Positions 35,500 to 44,679 of a DNA stretch of 64,000 nucleotides are shown here, one piece after another. Source of the DNA: Zygaena filipendulae (taxonomy: Eukaryota > Arthropoda > Insecta > Lepidoptera > Zygaenidae). A program made the translations under genes and the position numbers. A model generated the notes under the pieces. It made no database searches. It was given only the letters and a program-made list of their open reading frames with translations, and had not been told where the DNA came from. Position 1 is the first letter of the stretch; each line of letters begins with the position of its first letter. The stretch is taken from positions 3,620,001 to 3,684,000 of the forward strand of contig OU015664.1 of NCBI GenBank assembly GCA_907165275.2. The letters run 5' to 3'.

Positions 35500-35686
35500 C
35501 ATGTATGTGTGTTTCCTACGATTTCACCCACGTCGACTTCAATATTCCATCGGAAACTCTTTGTACCTGGTTAAAAGTGGGGCTCTATTTTAATCAAAAA
35601 CTTTCATCCAAACCGGTTAAGCCAAATAATGCATGATTTTATAACAAACATCCAAACATCTTGACAAACTTTAACATTTATAATAC
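35500..35686 (-). mobile_element. Helitron-like element, degenerate
   Basis: CCTACGATTTCACCCACGTC, TTTCATCCAAACCGGTTAAG, CATCCAAACATCTTGAC and TTAACATTTATAATACGAT keep the family order. Confidence 0.55.
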
Positions 35687-36416
35687 GATACATACCTATA
35701 AAGACTAACCAAATAAAATTTAATTATACTGAGATAAAAACTAACATTGCTCAATGTTTGTCATAACAAGGTGCTTCAAGTTCCGAATAAAAAGTATTGC
35801 GGACTTGCGGCTCGTACATTGTTTGAATAAACTTTTCACTTTCACACGACCCAAATCTCGGTTAACACGTCGAGAACCCTTGTTTATGCCCAATAAAAAT
35901 CACCGATAGGTCCGGCCCGGATGTAGAGAATTTTCCCACCCTCAAAAATTTAGAATCACAAACTTACTCTACTGGCCGTTTATTCCAATATCAACTCTAT
36001 TCCCTTCATTATAAAATTCAGAGTAAGTGCATTTTGCAAGAGTTGTTTCACTAAATTCTCTCCCTTCCGAGTGATTTACCCCATATGTCGAAGACAAGTG
36101 AACCGGCTTCTTAACACGCTGGACACCCCAAATTGAGGGTAGTCCGAGGGTGGGAAATTGTTGAGTTTATTGAAATTTCCTCTGGGTGATTTTCACACAT
36201 GTTTTCGTTTCACGATGTGGTTTAGGGTTGGTTTATTTTTATATAGCTTTTTACCCTGCGTAAAGTAGATCATTTTATTTATTTAAAAATAATATTATAA
36301 AGAAGTAAACTCTAGATCTACTGAACCGATTTTGAAAATTCAAGCATTCTGTTAGTAAAAATACCAATAAAATGCTATACAGTGGTCCTGAGTGTCATAG
36401 GGTACTTCGTATTCAA
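35687..36416. other. Unassigned AT-rich DNA
   Basis: No exon or repeat recognised. CATTTTATTTATTTAAAAAT and nearby AATATTATAAAGAAG around 36290 may be a worn repeat end. Confidence 0.35.
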
Positions 36417-36545
36417 GTTTAAGTTCATTTATTTTTCGATTTAGGCCTGTTTACAGCTCTTACGAATGTTAAATTTACATGTTTACAAATTGCATATATT
36501 ATCAAGTTAAAAAATAAAGAATAATATAATAAATAATATAAAAAA
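36417..36545 (-). mobile_element. LINE 3' end fragment
   Basis: TTCATTTATTTTTCGATTTA, GGCCTGTTTACAGCTCTTAC and TTAAATTTACATGTTTAC match the 3' end of a LINE common in Lepidoptera, with the tail pointing to the minus strand. From memory, not searched. Confidence 0.45.
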
Positions 36546-36548
36546 CAT

Positions 36549-36612
36549 TTATCCCGGGATTTCCGCGAGAACTCTGAAATTACCGCGGGTAAAACCGCGG
36601 GGAACAGCTAGT
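36549..36612 (+). mobile_element. Helitron-like element, 3' end
   Basis: TTATCCCGGGATTTCCGCGA and a clean hairpin CCGCGGGTAAAACCGCGG with GGAACAGCTAGT. Confidence 0.75.
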
Positions 36613-36866
36613 TTAAAATAATGCTCAAAGGGAATTTAAGTTAAACTAATTCCACATTATGAAATGCAATTCAATGATGGTTTAACATTAAATATCCCAT
36701 TTCGAAGAAACAAATTCTAATACCGTATAGCGATAGAAATAAACTGAGCGATGAATATTGACACCCAGATCTGGACAAATACAAAATTGGTAGGTACACT
36801 AAACTATACGTCTAACCAGAATTTGATAAAAATAAAGCCACTTTCGTTGGTCATCTTTATAAAAGT

Positions 36867-37074
36867 ACTAGCTGTTCCCCACGGTTTCACTCGCGATAAT
36901 TTCGAAGTTCCCGCGGGAAGTCCGGATTGCAATATAGCCTGTTACTCAGGCATAATATAGCTTTCTAAGGGTGAATGAATTTTTGAAATCGGTCTAGTAG
37001 TTTTTGAGTTAAATCGTAACAAACAAACAAACAAACAAAAAATCAAATCTTTCCTCTTTATAATATTAGTATAG
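36867..37074 (-). mobile_element. Helitron-like element, third subfamily, tandem unit 1
   Basis: ACTAGCTGTTCCCCACGGTT, ATTGCAATATAGCCTGTTAC, TTTGAAATCGGTCTAGTAG, a (CAAA)n run and TATAATATTAGTATAG, directly abutting the next copy. Confidence 0.8.
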
Positions 37075-37256
37075 ACTAGCTGTTCTCTGCAGTTTCACCG
37101 CGTTCCTGTTCCCGCGGGAATTCCAGATTACAATATAGCCTATGTTAAGTACTCAGGGATAATGTAGCTTTCTAATGGTGAGAGAATTTTTGAAATCGGT
37201 CCACTAGTTTTTGAGTTAAATCGTAACAAACAAACAAAAAATAAAATTAGTATAGA
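37075..37256 (-). mobile_element. Helitron-like element, third subfamily, tandem unit 2
   Basis: ACTAGCTGTTCTCTGCAGTT, TTACAATATAGCCTATGTTA, TTTGAAATCGGTCCACTAG, AAAATTAGTATAGAT. Contains GTTAAGTACTCAGG where the neighbour has GTTACTCAGG (4-base insertion). Confidence 0.8.
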
Positions 37257-37927
37257 TAAATAAATTGTAAGTGCCTACATATCTGTAACATCGAGATTCC
37301 TGCCCTTTATTGAACTCGGAGGGTTATTTGCAAGCTATTATGAAATAACTATTTTGTCGTCAATACGGTATAGTCATTAGGCTCACGTCGGACTCGTAGG
37401 CCTTTGCACAACTAGTTATGTAATAAATGTCCAAGCATTATTATTTTAATGAATCACCAAAACCACTGAACTTACATAAGAAGCTTAGTAGGTAGGTACG
37501 TACAGCTTCTTTGAAATGAGGGTTACCGTATCAAATCAACTTTTTCACCTTTACCACACGCTAAATTGACTAATTAGCATCATTTGAACAACGAGTCGGC
37601 TAATTTCACAAAAGCGAATTTTCATACATGAAATGGGAAAATCCGTTTCCTACACTCATGGCCCTAAATAATTCGTAAGTGACGACCGCGCCCCTCCCGC
37701 GTCGGGATCAATGGAGCGGAAGGGCGACTCGACCGAGGTCGAGTGACCCTCGCCTTGTAGCCTTTCAATCATGAGGCCTTTCATGAGGGCCCACAAGGAC
37801 CTCTCTGCGAGGACTTTGTGAATATTCCGGAGGTTTCATTAGGTCGCGGCCGCTTGATTAGCTGCGCCCCACTCAAAAATGTATTTCGAGGTAAAAATAT
37901 AAAACAATATAAATTGTTACTTGTAAT
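37257..37927. other. Unassigned DNA with a GC-rich patch
   Basis: CpG-rich at 37676-37760. No exon or repeat supported. Confidence 0.35.
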
Positions 37928-38109
37928 AACCAGCTGTGGTCTCAGCTACGTTAATTTCAGAGTTCCCGGCGGGAATACCGGAATAAAAATTACCCTATGT
38001 CTTCCTCTGTATCCCGGAAATCGTGTATGAAAAGTTTTATGATGATTGGTTGAGTTGGGCGTGAAAACGTAACGGGCTCACATTGGCATTTGAAATATTT
38101 GTTAGGATT
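37928..38109 (-). mobile_element. Helitron-like element, degenerate
   Basis: ACCAGCTGTGGTCTCAGCTA, AATACCGGAATAAAAATTAC, GATGATTGGTTGAGTTGGGC, GCGTGAAAACGTAACGG, GAAATATTTGTTAGGATT. Confidence 0.65.
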
Positions 38110-38261
38110 CAATCATTGATACGTATGCTGTAAATCTTTGTGTTGTGTCAAATAAAGTTTATCAATTCATTATAATTATTATGCCATTATGTTTCTAAGT
38201 CAATCGGACTATCTAACGCTGTAATCTATTGGGCCCTTACCTGTATTTACAGTGAAATTTC

Positions 38262-38312
38262 TATAAATAAATAAATAAATAAATAAATAAATTCAATTCA
38301 ATTCAATTCAAA
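38262..38312. repeat. (AATA)n(ATTCA)n simple repeat, probable LINE tail
   Basis: About seven AATA units followed by four ATTCA units. Pentamer tails of this type end several LINE fragments in the window. Confidence 0.7.
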
Positions 38313-39161
38313 TCAATATATTAAAAAACCCTAGATGCACAGTCTCGAACAAAAGTAACACTCGGAATTGTCCCCAAACACTTGACAATTCTACATAAGT
38401 AGTTATAGTTATACTATAAACAATATTTTTGCAAAATCAACCTTACGCAGATAAATTACAGTTGTTTTTACAAAGCAATCTCGTCTGCAGAGGCGTATTA
38501 TAGTCAAGGCCGAAGTCGTGCTTTATTCTACGATAAAAACGTGTAAGTCCGCCATATACACGGCGCTTACGACGTTCTGGTCGCGAGGTTTTTATCACTG
38601 CCCAACACTGCGGTGACACTGTGCTCCCAACTGAAGTATCACTCGCTATAAGCTGAATTTTAGCTGGAATACATCGTGTTGCATATAGCTATAATGTCCT
38701 ACCTAGGTTAATATATATGTATACTTCGGACGATCTTTTCCTAGGAAGTTTGTATTGAATGCGATATCCATGGTGTGGTATTTCAATGATTAAGACTTAA
38801 AACAACAAAAACAAATCAATAAACACTTCTACTTACCGAAAATACGATATCCCATCCTTTTTAATCTTTCTCGACGAAATATTTTCACAATATCTCAATG
38901 AATACTTCGGCATTTTTGACAAGCGTGCAGTGACGCGGTCGACGTTATACTATTTGAAATGAGTGCACAATTCGAAATTGTGCACTCATTTTAGAGGGAC
39001 GTTTTTGAGACGCTCAGTGTGTATCTTGGGTTATTAATATATCAATGGATTCAATTTGCTTTTTACGCCTGTGTCCTAAAGGGGAAGGCAGAGTGGTACA
39101 CATAGATTTTAGACTGCAGATATACAGAAATTGACTCTACAGTATTTGTTATTTATTTACA
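38313..39161. other. Unassigned DNA with one perfect hairpin
   Basis: Nothing coding was recognised. The hairpin at 38957 is listed separately. Confidence 0.4.
38957..38991. repeat. Perfect 16-bp-arm hairpin
   Basis: AAATGAGTGCACAATT and its exact complement AATTGTGCACTCATTT are separated by CGA. Confidence 0.85.
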
Positions 39162-39850
39162 ACTAGCTGTGCCCCGCGGTTTCACCCGCGTGAGTTTCGA
39201 TTTTTTTTTTGTTTATGTCATAGAGGGCAAACGGGCAGGTATTTACTTGGATGGTAAGTGATTACCGCCGCCCATGGACATCTGCAACACCAGAAGGCAT
39301 GCAGGTGCGTTGCTGACCTGGAAAGGGGATGGGAACTGGCTTTCAAGTGGGGCTGCCGGAACGCGACAGATTTGCAACTTGAAGGTGGTAGTCAGCTAGC
39401 CGGGCACTAGAGAGCGCCCTACCACCATGTTTGGTTTCCTCACGATGCTTTCCTTCACCGACAGCTCAAGTTCATTGTTAGAGTTTGAACCAACGCCTTG
39501 TGGCGTTTGATCCACCAACCACTGAGCTATCATCGCCAGTAGCCTAAGTTACTGCTTGTAACATCAGCTATCTGCCGATGAATGTCCCATTAAAATCGGT
39601 CTAGCCGTTTCAGAGATAAGCCGGAACAAACAGACAGACTGACAGACAATATTTATAAAAGTGGATTTTTAAGTAAAGTATTATACCTACCGTTTATACT
39701 TTCATACGCTCTTTGCCCGTGTTACGGTTCAGTTGTCCAGCCAACCGGACGACGGAAAAATAATATTTTCCATAGATATGCATTTAATAAAAAGCTGTTA
39801 ATTTGGAATTACAAAGAGACACTTAAATTTTATGTATGTATAGAAAATCG
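39162..39850 (-). mobile_element. Helitron-like element split by a SINE and a second insert
   Basis: Starts ACTAGCTGTGCCCCGCGGTT with hairpin, is cut at 39201, resumes at about 39538 (AGCCTAAGTTACTGCTTGTA, AAATCGGTCTAGCCGTTTCA, GATAAGCCGGAACAAACAG), is cut again at about 39670-39775 and ends AAGCTGTTAATTTGGAATTA...TGTATGTATAG. The copy at 49563-49772 shows the uninterrupted order. Confidence 0.65.
39201..39537 (-). mobile_element. tRNA-derived SINE with poly(A), full length
   Basis: On the minus strand it starts GGCGATGATAGCTCAGTGGT (A box TAGCTCAGTGG), has a weak B box GGTTCAAACTC, a body with CACCAGAAGGC in reverse, and ends in a poly(A) of about ten. It sits inside a Helitron-like element. 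Confidence 0.8.
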
Positions 39851-40697
39851 TAGAATAAATTGTCTAGGCATGCAAAAAGCGACCTCATCGCTTAATTAGT
39901 AGTAGTATAGTAGAATCTCTTTCAGCTTTTGCTTAATCCCCTGGTTCCAAATGATTCTGATATTAGACTTTTAGATGAAAATCCCAACCCGATATTTAAT
40001 CTCTTCTCCTTCGACGACCTTATTTAAAATACTACAGGCGCTGTATAGATATTTACATACGAAATGTTTATTCTGGCTATAACATTATCCTACGCAAGTT
40101 GATAGGCACCTACTTTACTCGTCTTCGACAAACAATTGAAACCAACCGTGAAACAAGCAATAAAAAGTTTTATTACAAAACAATACCAAAACAAAACTGC
40201 TAATATTTCACTTTACAATCTAAATACACAATGACACAACAATTTTACTATATCAAATCAGAAATAAACTTTCATTATTTTAGTTTTACAAAATTTAAAT
40301 ATTTAATTAAAACTGAAGTATAATTTACTGTATTAAAAATTAAAGCGAACTCTTTAACTCGTTACCGTGTGGATATATTTCTAAGAAATAATATTGAATT
40401 TATTTTGTTAATTTTATAACAGAAGAATTCCTGATATAGGAAGCCGTGAAACTAAGCAGTGAAAATTATAATCAATAAAAATAAAATATTTTGAAATTTC
40501 AAAACATATTCTTTCAGTCCGATTTTCTTGTCGTGTTAAAAGTAGGTATAATTTTATTATAAAGACTATCATTTTCCTTCTATTCATTCCCATTAGCAAG
40601 AAATTAAGATGGTTTTCATTTTTGTGCAACAGAACAGAACGCTGAGAATGGCCCTGATATTATTTGGTTTTATAAACGTCACAATATGTGCCTGGGT
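39851..40697 (-). other. Probable 3' UTR and downstream flank of the Ly6 gene
   Basis: No repeat recognised. On the minus strand, AATAAA signals occur at 40558-40553, 40404-40399 and 40174-40169, that is about 140, 295 and 525 bases after the stop codon, any of which could end the Ly6 transcript. Confidence 0.35.
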
Positions 40698-40853
40698 TTA
40701 TACAAAAGCAACCTTGACCACCGTCTGAAGAACCAACAGGATGGTGACGAAAAAGAACACGCTGGGATGCATCGTCTTGCTGGTTTTGTTCTGGGTGAGC
40801 GCTCGGGGCGAAATCACTGGCATCGCGAACGCTTGGTTGTTGCAGCGGTTTAT
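40698..40853 (-). CDS. Ly6 gene, coding exon 4
   Basis: Acceptor GGTTCCGTTACAG|ATAAAC at 40854, phase 0. Opens INRCNN, completing the Ly6 Cys-Asn end, has the NKT glycosylation site and the hydrophobic tail (SVFFFVTILLVLQTVVKVAF), and stops with TAA at 40700-40698. Confidence 0.85.
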   Translation of the reverse strand: MNRCNNQAFAMPVISPRALTQNKTSKTMHPSVFFFVTILLVLQTVVKVAFV

Positions 40854-43800
40854 CTGTAACGGAACCAAATTATATTCGGTATCAAGATTGACTTTTGGAC
40901 AAAAAAATTTAACAGGTACATGAATCAATGGCCAGTGTATACAAATGCGAAAACTTGTTTCTTACCCGACTTCCCAAAAAGGGGGTCCTCAATTCGACGC
41001 GTATGTTTTTTATTTTAATTTATCTTCTCATACAGATACTTTTTTTATTTTTTTTTATTGTAGTCGTAACAAATAAACTTAATTTCATTTCATTTCATTT
41101 CATTTTAAAGACTACTAGTAGGAACTATTTTTAAAAAAATATTAATAGGTACAACTTTTAAAAATAGTTCCTATTAGTAGTAGTCTTTAAAAAAAGTATC
41201 TGTATGAGAAGATATAAATTAAAATAAAAAACATACGCGTAGAATTGAGGACCCCCTTTTTATAATCGTTATTTTTATTCTCTCTATCATATTTGCATGT
41301 TGCCTTCTTATATAACGAGCTCTATCTTTTACCATAATATGTTTAAAATGTACCTGCTTGTTGTAGTGGTGCACATGTTGACAATCCTTATACATACATA
41401 AATGTGAATGTGAGTTTATATTTGTTTGTTTGTTACACTTTCATGCCTTAAAAACTCAACCAATCATTATAAACATTATCATACACGATATCAGGGGTAC
41501 AGAATAGGACATTAGGTAGGTATTACCCGGAATTCGGGAGAAACTGCTATAGGAACATGTAGATATGAAATAAATAATTTATTTCATCAGCTCGGTGTAA
41601 TCATAAGAACCGCGTCGGACCCGTGTACCAACTACATTGCACAATACAGACATGCAAATTGTGAAGAACAACTAGTAAATAAATAAAACAAATTATTTGC
41701 CGTCTAGTTTGAAGCAGCCAATGTACAATTGTATATGTCATAGTCACATCTATACTAATATTATAAAGAGGAAAGATTTGATTTTTTGTTTGTTTGTTAC
41801 GATTTAACTCAAAAACTATTACTTTGACCGATTTCAAAAATTCTTTCACCATTAGAAACCTACATTATCCATGAGTAACATAGGCTACAGTATAGTAGGC
41901 ATAGGTATATATTGCAATCCGGAATTCCCGCGGGAACTCCGAAAAATCGCGGGTGAAACGGCGCGAGATAGCTAGTCTAATAATAATTGGCCACATCATG
42001 AACTATCGAATGTCACCATATTTTATCTTTGGTCCATCGCCGGCCGCTGCCGCGGCACGTACCTACTCTAAACTCGCTCGGCTCGCGCGATTTGGTCACC
42101 AGTATAGGTACAAACCTAACCTCACCAAGAATGTAGACTGATCTATGCCCTGCCTAAAATCAAAATTTACTTGTAACTATAGACACTACTTGTAATCAGT
42201 TCATGACATTGTGATGACGCACCTCGCAGCAAGTGGTGTCCGGGGAGCCGACGCAGCCCGACCGACAGCCGCGCACCACCGCCTCGTAGGTGCTGCCCTT
42301 CGATATCACAGACGTGAAGCACTTGTCTTCGGAACTGTGACACGTGATTGTATGGACTCTGCGAAAATCAATCGGTTCATACGAAATCAATGTGTGACAC
42401 ACCTTTTTTTAGTTAAAATAAAGAAAAGGTAACTAGGTAGGTACATAATCATGCAATATCTGTTCGGAAATACATATTACAAAGTAAATATGGTACCAAA
42501 AATAAAAATAATGCCTACTAATTGTGCCCCGCGGTTTCACCCGCGTTAATTTCAGAGTTCCCGCGGGAATTCCGAGATAAAAAGTACCCTATGTGTTAAT
42601 CTGATGTATAAGCTATATTATTAAAAGTTTCATTTAAATCCATCCAGTAGTTTTTGCGTGAAAGATTAACAAACATCCATCCATCCATCCATCCATTCAT
42701 ACTTACAAACTTTCGCGTTTATAATATTAGTAGGATTAATTGAGAACCTTCTCAAGTCGTTTGAAAAAGTTTTATTCCGTGCGAATAGTTCTTAAAAAGC
42801 CCACGAATTCACTATAATAATGTCATCATCATCATAGATGCCAGACCTCCACACCAGACCACCAGAAGGCCTTCAACATTTCAGTCTAACCCTTAAAGAG
42901 GGGGTTTAAATATAATATCTGAGCGACCGAGCTTTTCGCGTAGCGCAATCCGTTGTTAAATAGAAAAGCATTACCAAAACACTCATTTACCTAAAAACAC
43001 GGATAAAATGACGTTTTCTAAAAATTTAACCTAGTTAGATCGATTAATCACCCCTCAAACTCCATGCATACTAAATTTCATTATAATCGTTGGAGCCGTT
43101 TCCGAGATTCAGATTATATATGTACATATATATTTATATGAAAGAATTTTTCGTCAAAAGATAGGAGATTATAAATATTCTAAAATAATGCTGTGCTGTG
43201 ACGTATCCAAAAAAAAACCTGCAAAACACCCTATTTAATACAAATGTAGATAGCAAAAATTTACCTTCTGAAAAACTACAAATTACAGCACGGACAGTAA
43301 GAGTAAGTACATTCGCAGTAGATTATTAAATTAAAGAATAATAATAAAGCCTTAATGTAATATACACAGCCGCGTTCAGTGGCTGCGGTTAGAAAGCATC
43401 TTGTTAAACTGCCAATAGCAATTTATTGACACGGTAACAAAAAGAGAAAACACAGAATGTTCACGCCACGCTTTTTTCACGCAGAAACGTGTGTGTGAAC
43501 CGATCAGGGCCCTTATTCACTATGACACCAAGTCACCAACAACATTCCTTGCTCCTAACGCGCGTCTCAAAAACGCATTTCCAAACGTTCTACATGCCAA
43601 AATATTAGAAATTATTATTATATACCATAAGAAACATTATTTTTTTTTCGAGTAAAACTTCTTTGATTACGAAGGAAAGACAGTGTTTGCGGCGTGTTAT
43701 CTTAACGCGACGTGTTATGGTCATAGTGAATAGGGGCCCAGAAAGCCAATTACCCATCTGTTTATATGGAAGTGCATTGCTCACCTGTACTTGGTGGGAT

Positions 43801-44607
43801 CCAAGCACGCTCGGAGCGGCGTTTCGTTCTTAAAAGCGCACACGTAGCATTCCAGCGGTCGTCTTTTGCTCGTCCGCGTTACGAGAACAGACTTCGGTGA
43901 CGTCACAGCTAGGATGGGAGCACGCCTTCCAGCAGAGTGCGCTGTCTTCTGGTCTGGCACGTCGTCTTCGTCCTCCTCGTCTTCTTCTTCTTCGTCTTCG
44001 TCGGGATCATCGTTTCTTCTATACAGTTTATAAAAGTTATTATAAAACCTACGCTTCTGTTTTGCCTAACCGTGCCTTTTATGTACCAGTAGCTATAGGA
44101 TACCTACGTAGATATGCCAACAGTTGCTCGTTTGTAGAAGGTGATCTCTGGGACTACTAAATCGATTTTAAACAATCAATAGTTGAAATCTACAGTATTC
44201 AAAAGTAACATAGTACTTTTGTCCAGGAACAAAGAGTTCCCAAGGGAATTTCGAAATTCATGCGAGTGAATTGTGGAGAAAAAGGCTAGCTTTTAAACAT
44301 TTTTGTTAAACCCATTAATTTTTGAAAGTTTATTGTATAACAGCTGTTTTGAGTAACTATCTACGAATAAATGCAGAAAAAAAAAATTCTCTGTCTATCT
44401 CCTCAATGATAATTATAAAGTATAATTATGTTATATTTCCTATTAAAGAACTTTACTATCAGTTTGAAACCGAGTCTTTGGTTCTGAACCAAACCACGAT
44501 CAAACCCTCCATACTTACTCCTCTTCTTCCTCGTCCTCTTTGGAGCCAATTTTCGTGGGCAACAGGAGTAGCATAGCCAATACCAAGCAAAACCTCCAGC
44601 GTACCAT
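40698..44607 (-). CDS. Ly6/uPAR-family GPI-anchored protein (4 coding exons, spliced)
   Basis: Join of 44607-44519, 44018-43785, 42358-42223 and 40853-40698 (615 nt, 204 residues). Splice phases agree at every junction. Residues 1-20 form a signal peptide (MVRWRFCLVLAMLLLLPTKI). Residues 24-49 are almost all Asp/Glu; 50-80 are a polar linker ending in KRR (81-83). Residues 87-158 are a Ly6/uPAR three-finger domain with ten cysteines (87, 90, 101, 114, 121, 139, 143, 151, 152, 157), the CYVC start, the CC pair and the terminal Cys-Asn. Two N-glycosylation sites, N94 and N175. The last 20 residues are hydrophobic after SKTMHP, as in GPI-anchor signals. Family members act at the cell surface or in septate junctions and channel regulation; which role applies here is not visible. 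The acidic segment is unusual for the family. The ortholog is unknown. Confidence 0.85.
40976..41261. mobile_element. Fold-back element with a LINE tail in one arm
   Basis: AAAAAGGGGGTCCTCAATTC at the left and GAATTGAGGACCCCCTTTTT at the right begin arms that pair through ACGCGTATG, ATCTTCTCATACAGATACTT and AGTTCCTA, around a centre at about 41145. The left arm alone contains an extra block at 41047-41106. Confidence 0.85.
41047..41106 (+). mobile_element. LINE 3' tail inserted in a fold-back arm
   Basis: Absent from the partner arm. Reads TTGTAGTCGTAACAAATAAA followed by four CATTT units. A very short, 5'-truncated LINE end. Confidence 0.7.
41391..41550 (+). mobile_element. Helitron-like element, 3' truncated
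   Basis: ACATAAATGTGAATGTGAG, TTACACTTTCATGCCTTAAA, ACACGATATCAGGGGTACAG, CCCGGAATTCGGGAGAAACT. Lies in the Ly6 intron 3. Confidence 0.7.
41749..41976 (+). mobile_element. Helitron-like element, third subfamily, full length
   Basis: TCTATACTAATATTATAAAG at the 5' end, ACGATTTAACTCAAAAACTA, TTGCAATCCGGAATTCCCGC, and the 3' end GATAGCTAGT with a weakened hairpin. Lies in the Ly6 intron 3. Confidence 0.8.
42223..42358 (-). CDS. Ly6 gene, coding exon 3
   Basis: Acceptor GATTTTCGCAG|AGTCC and donor TGCGAG|GTGCGT. Begins with the last base of an Arg codon (AG|A) and encodes residues 109-153 with six of the ten cysteines: TITC, DKC, RGCRSGC and TTCCE. GC-rich compared with its flanks. Confidence 0.88.
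42517..42737 (-). mobile_element. Helitron-like element with (ATCC)n
   Basis: ACTAATTGTGCCCCGCGGTT with hairpin, TGTTAATCTGATGTATAAGC, AAATCCATCCAGTAGTTTTT, a (CATC)n run at 42675-42695 and ATAATATTAGTAGGATT. Closest relative is at 25921. Confidence 0.8.
42675..42695. repeat. (ATCC)n microsatellite
   Basis: Five tandem ATCC units at the same internal position as in the 25921 copy, which has about eight. Confidence 0.85.
43507..43739. mobile_element. MITE with CCCTTATTCACTATGAC ends, copy 2
   Basis: GGGCCCTTATTCACTATGAC at the left, GTCATAGTGAATAGGGGCCC at the right. 233 bp, no ORF. Sits in the Ly6 intron 2, 46 bp from exon 2. Confidence 0.8.
43785..44018 (-). CDS. Ly6 gene, coding exon 2
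   Basis: Acceptor ACTGTATAG|AAGAAACG (weak pyrimidine tract) and donor GTACAG|GTGAGC. Encodes residues 31-107: an Asp/Glu run, a linker, the KRR site, and the first Ly6 finger (CYVC, then C101 followed by LDP). An alternative acceptor three bases later would drop one Arg. Confidence 0.85.
44019..44518 (-). other. Ly6 gene intron 1
   Basis: GTAAGT donor to TATAG acceptor, 500 bp, phase 2. A weak Helitron-like scrap lies at 44230-44290 (GAGTTCCCAAGGGAATTTCG). Otherwise AT-rich. Confidence 0.7.
44519..44607 (-). CDS. Ly6 gene, coding exon 1 (signal peptide)
   Basis: ATG at 44607 in the context GAAGAGATGG; 29 codons plus two bases, then GAGGA|GTAAGT. Encodes the signal peptide and the start of the acidic segment (SKEDEEEE). 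The split codon GA|A gives Glu30. Confidence 0.85.
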
Positions 44608-44670
44608 CTCTTCAATTTAATCAACTGTTTACAACACCACTCTACGACCGCTTACACGATGGATTTGTCA

Positions 44671-44677
44671 TTTTATA
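44671..44677 (-). promoter_or_regulatory. TATA box of the Ly6 gene
   Basis: TATAAAA on the minus strand, 64-70 bases upstream of the ATG; this predicts a start near 44646 and a 5' UTR of about 40 bases. No clear initiator was seen. Confidence 0.4.
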
Positions 44678-44679
44678 TC

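Larger units (their letters stand above)
40854..42222 (-). other. Ly6 gene intron 3
   Basis: GT (42222) to AG (40854), 1369 bp, phase 0. It holds a fold-back element with a LINE tail and two Helitron-like copies. Confidence 0.75.
42359..43784 (-). other. Ly6 gene intron 2
   Basis: GTGAGC donor to CGCAG acceptor, 1426 bp, phase 2. It contains a Helitron-like copy and a MITE. Confidence 0.75.
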
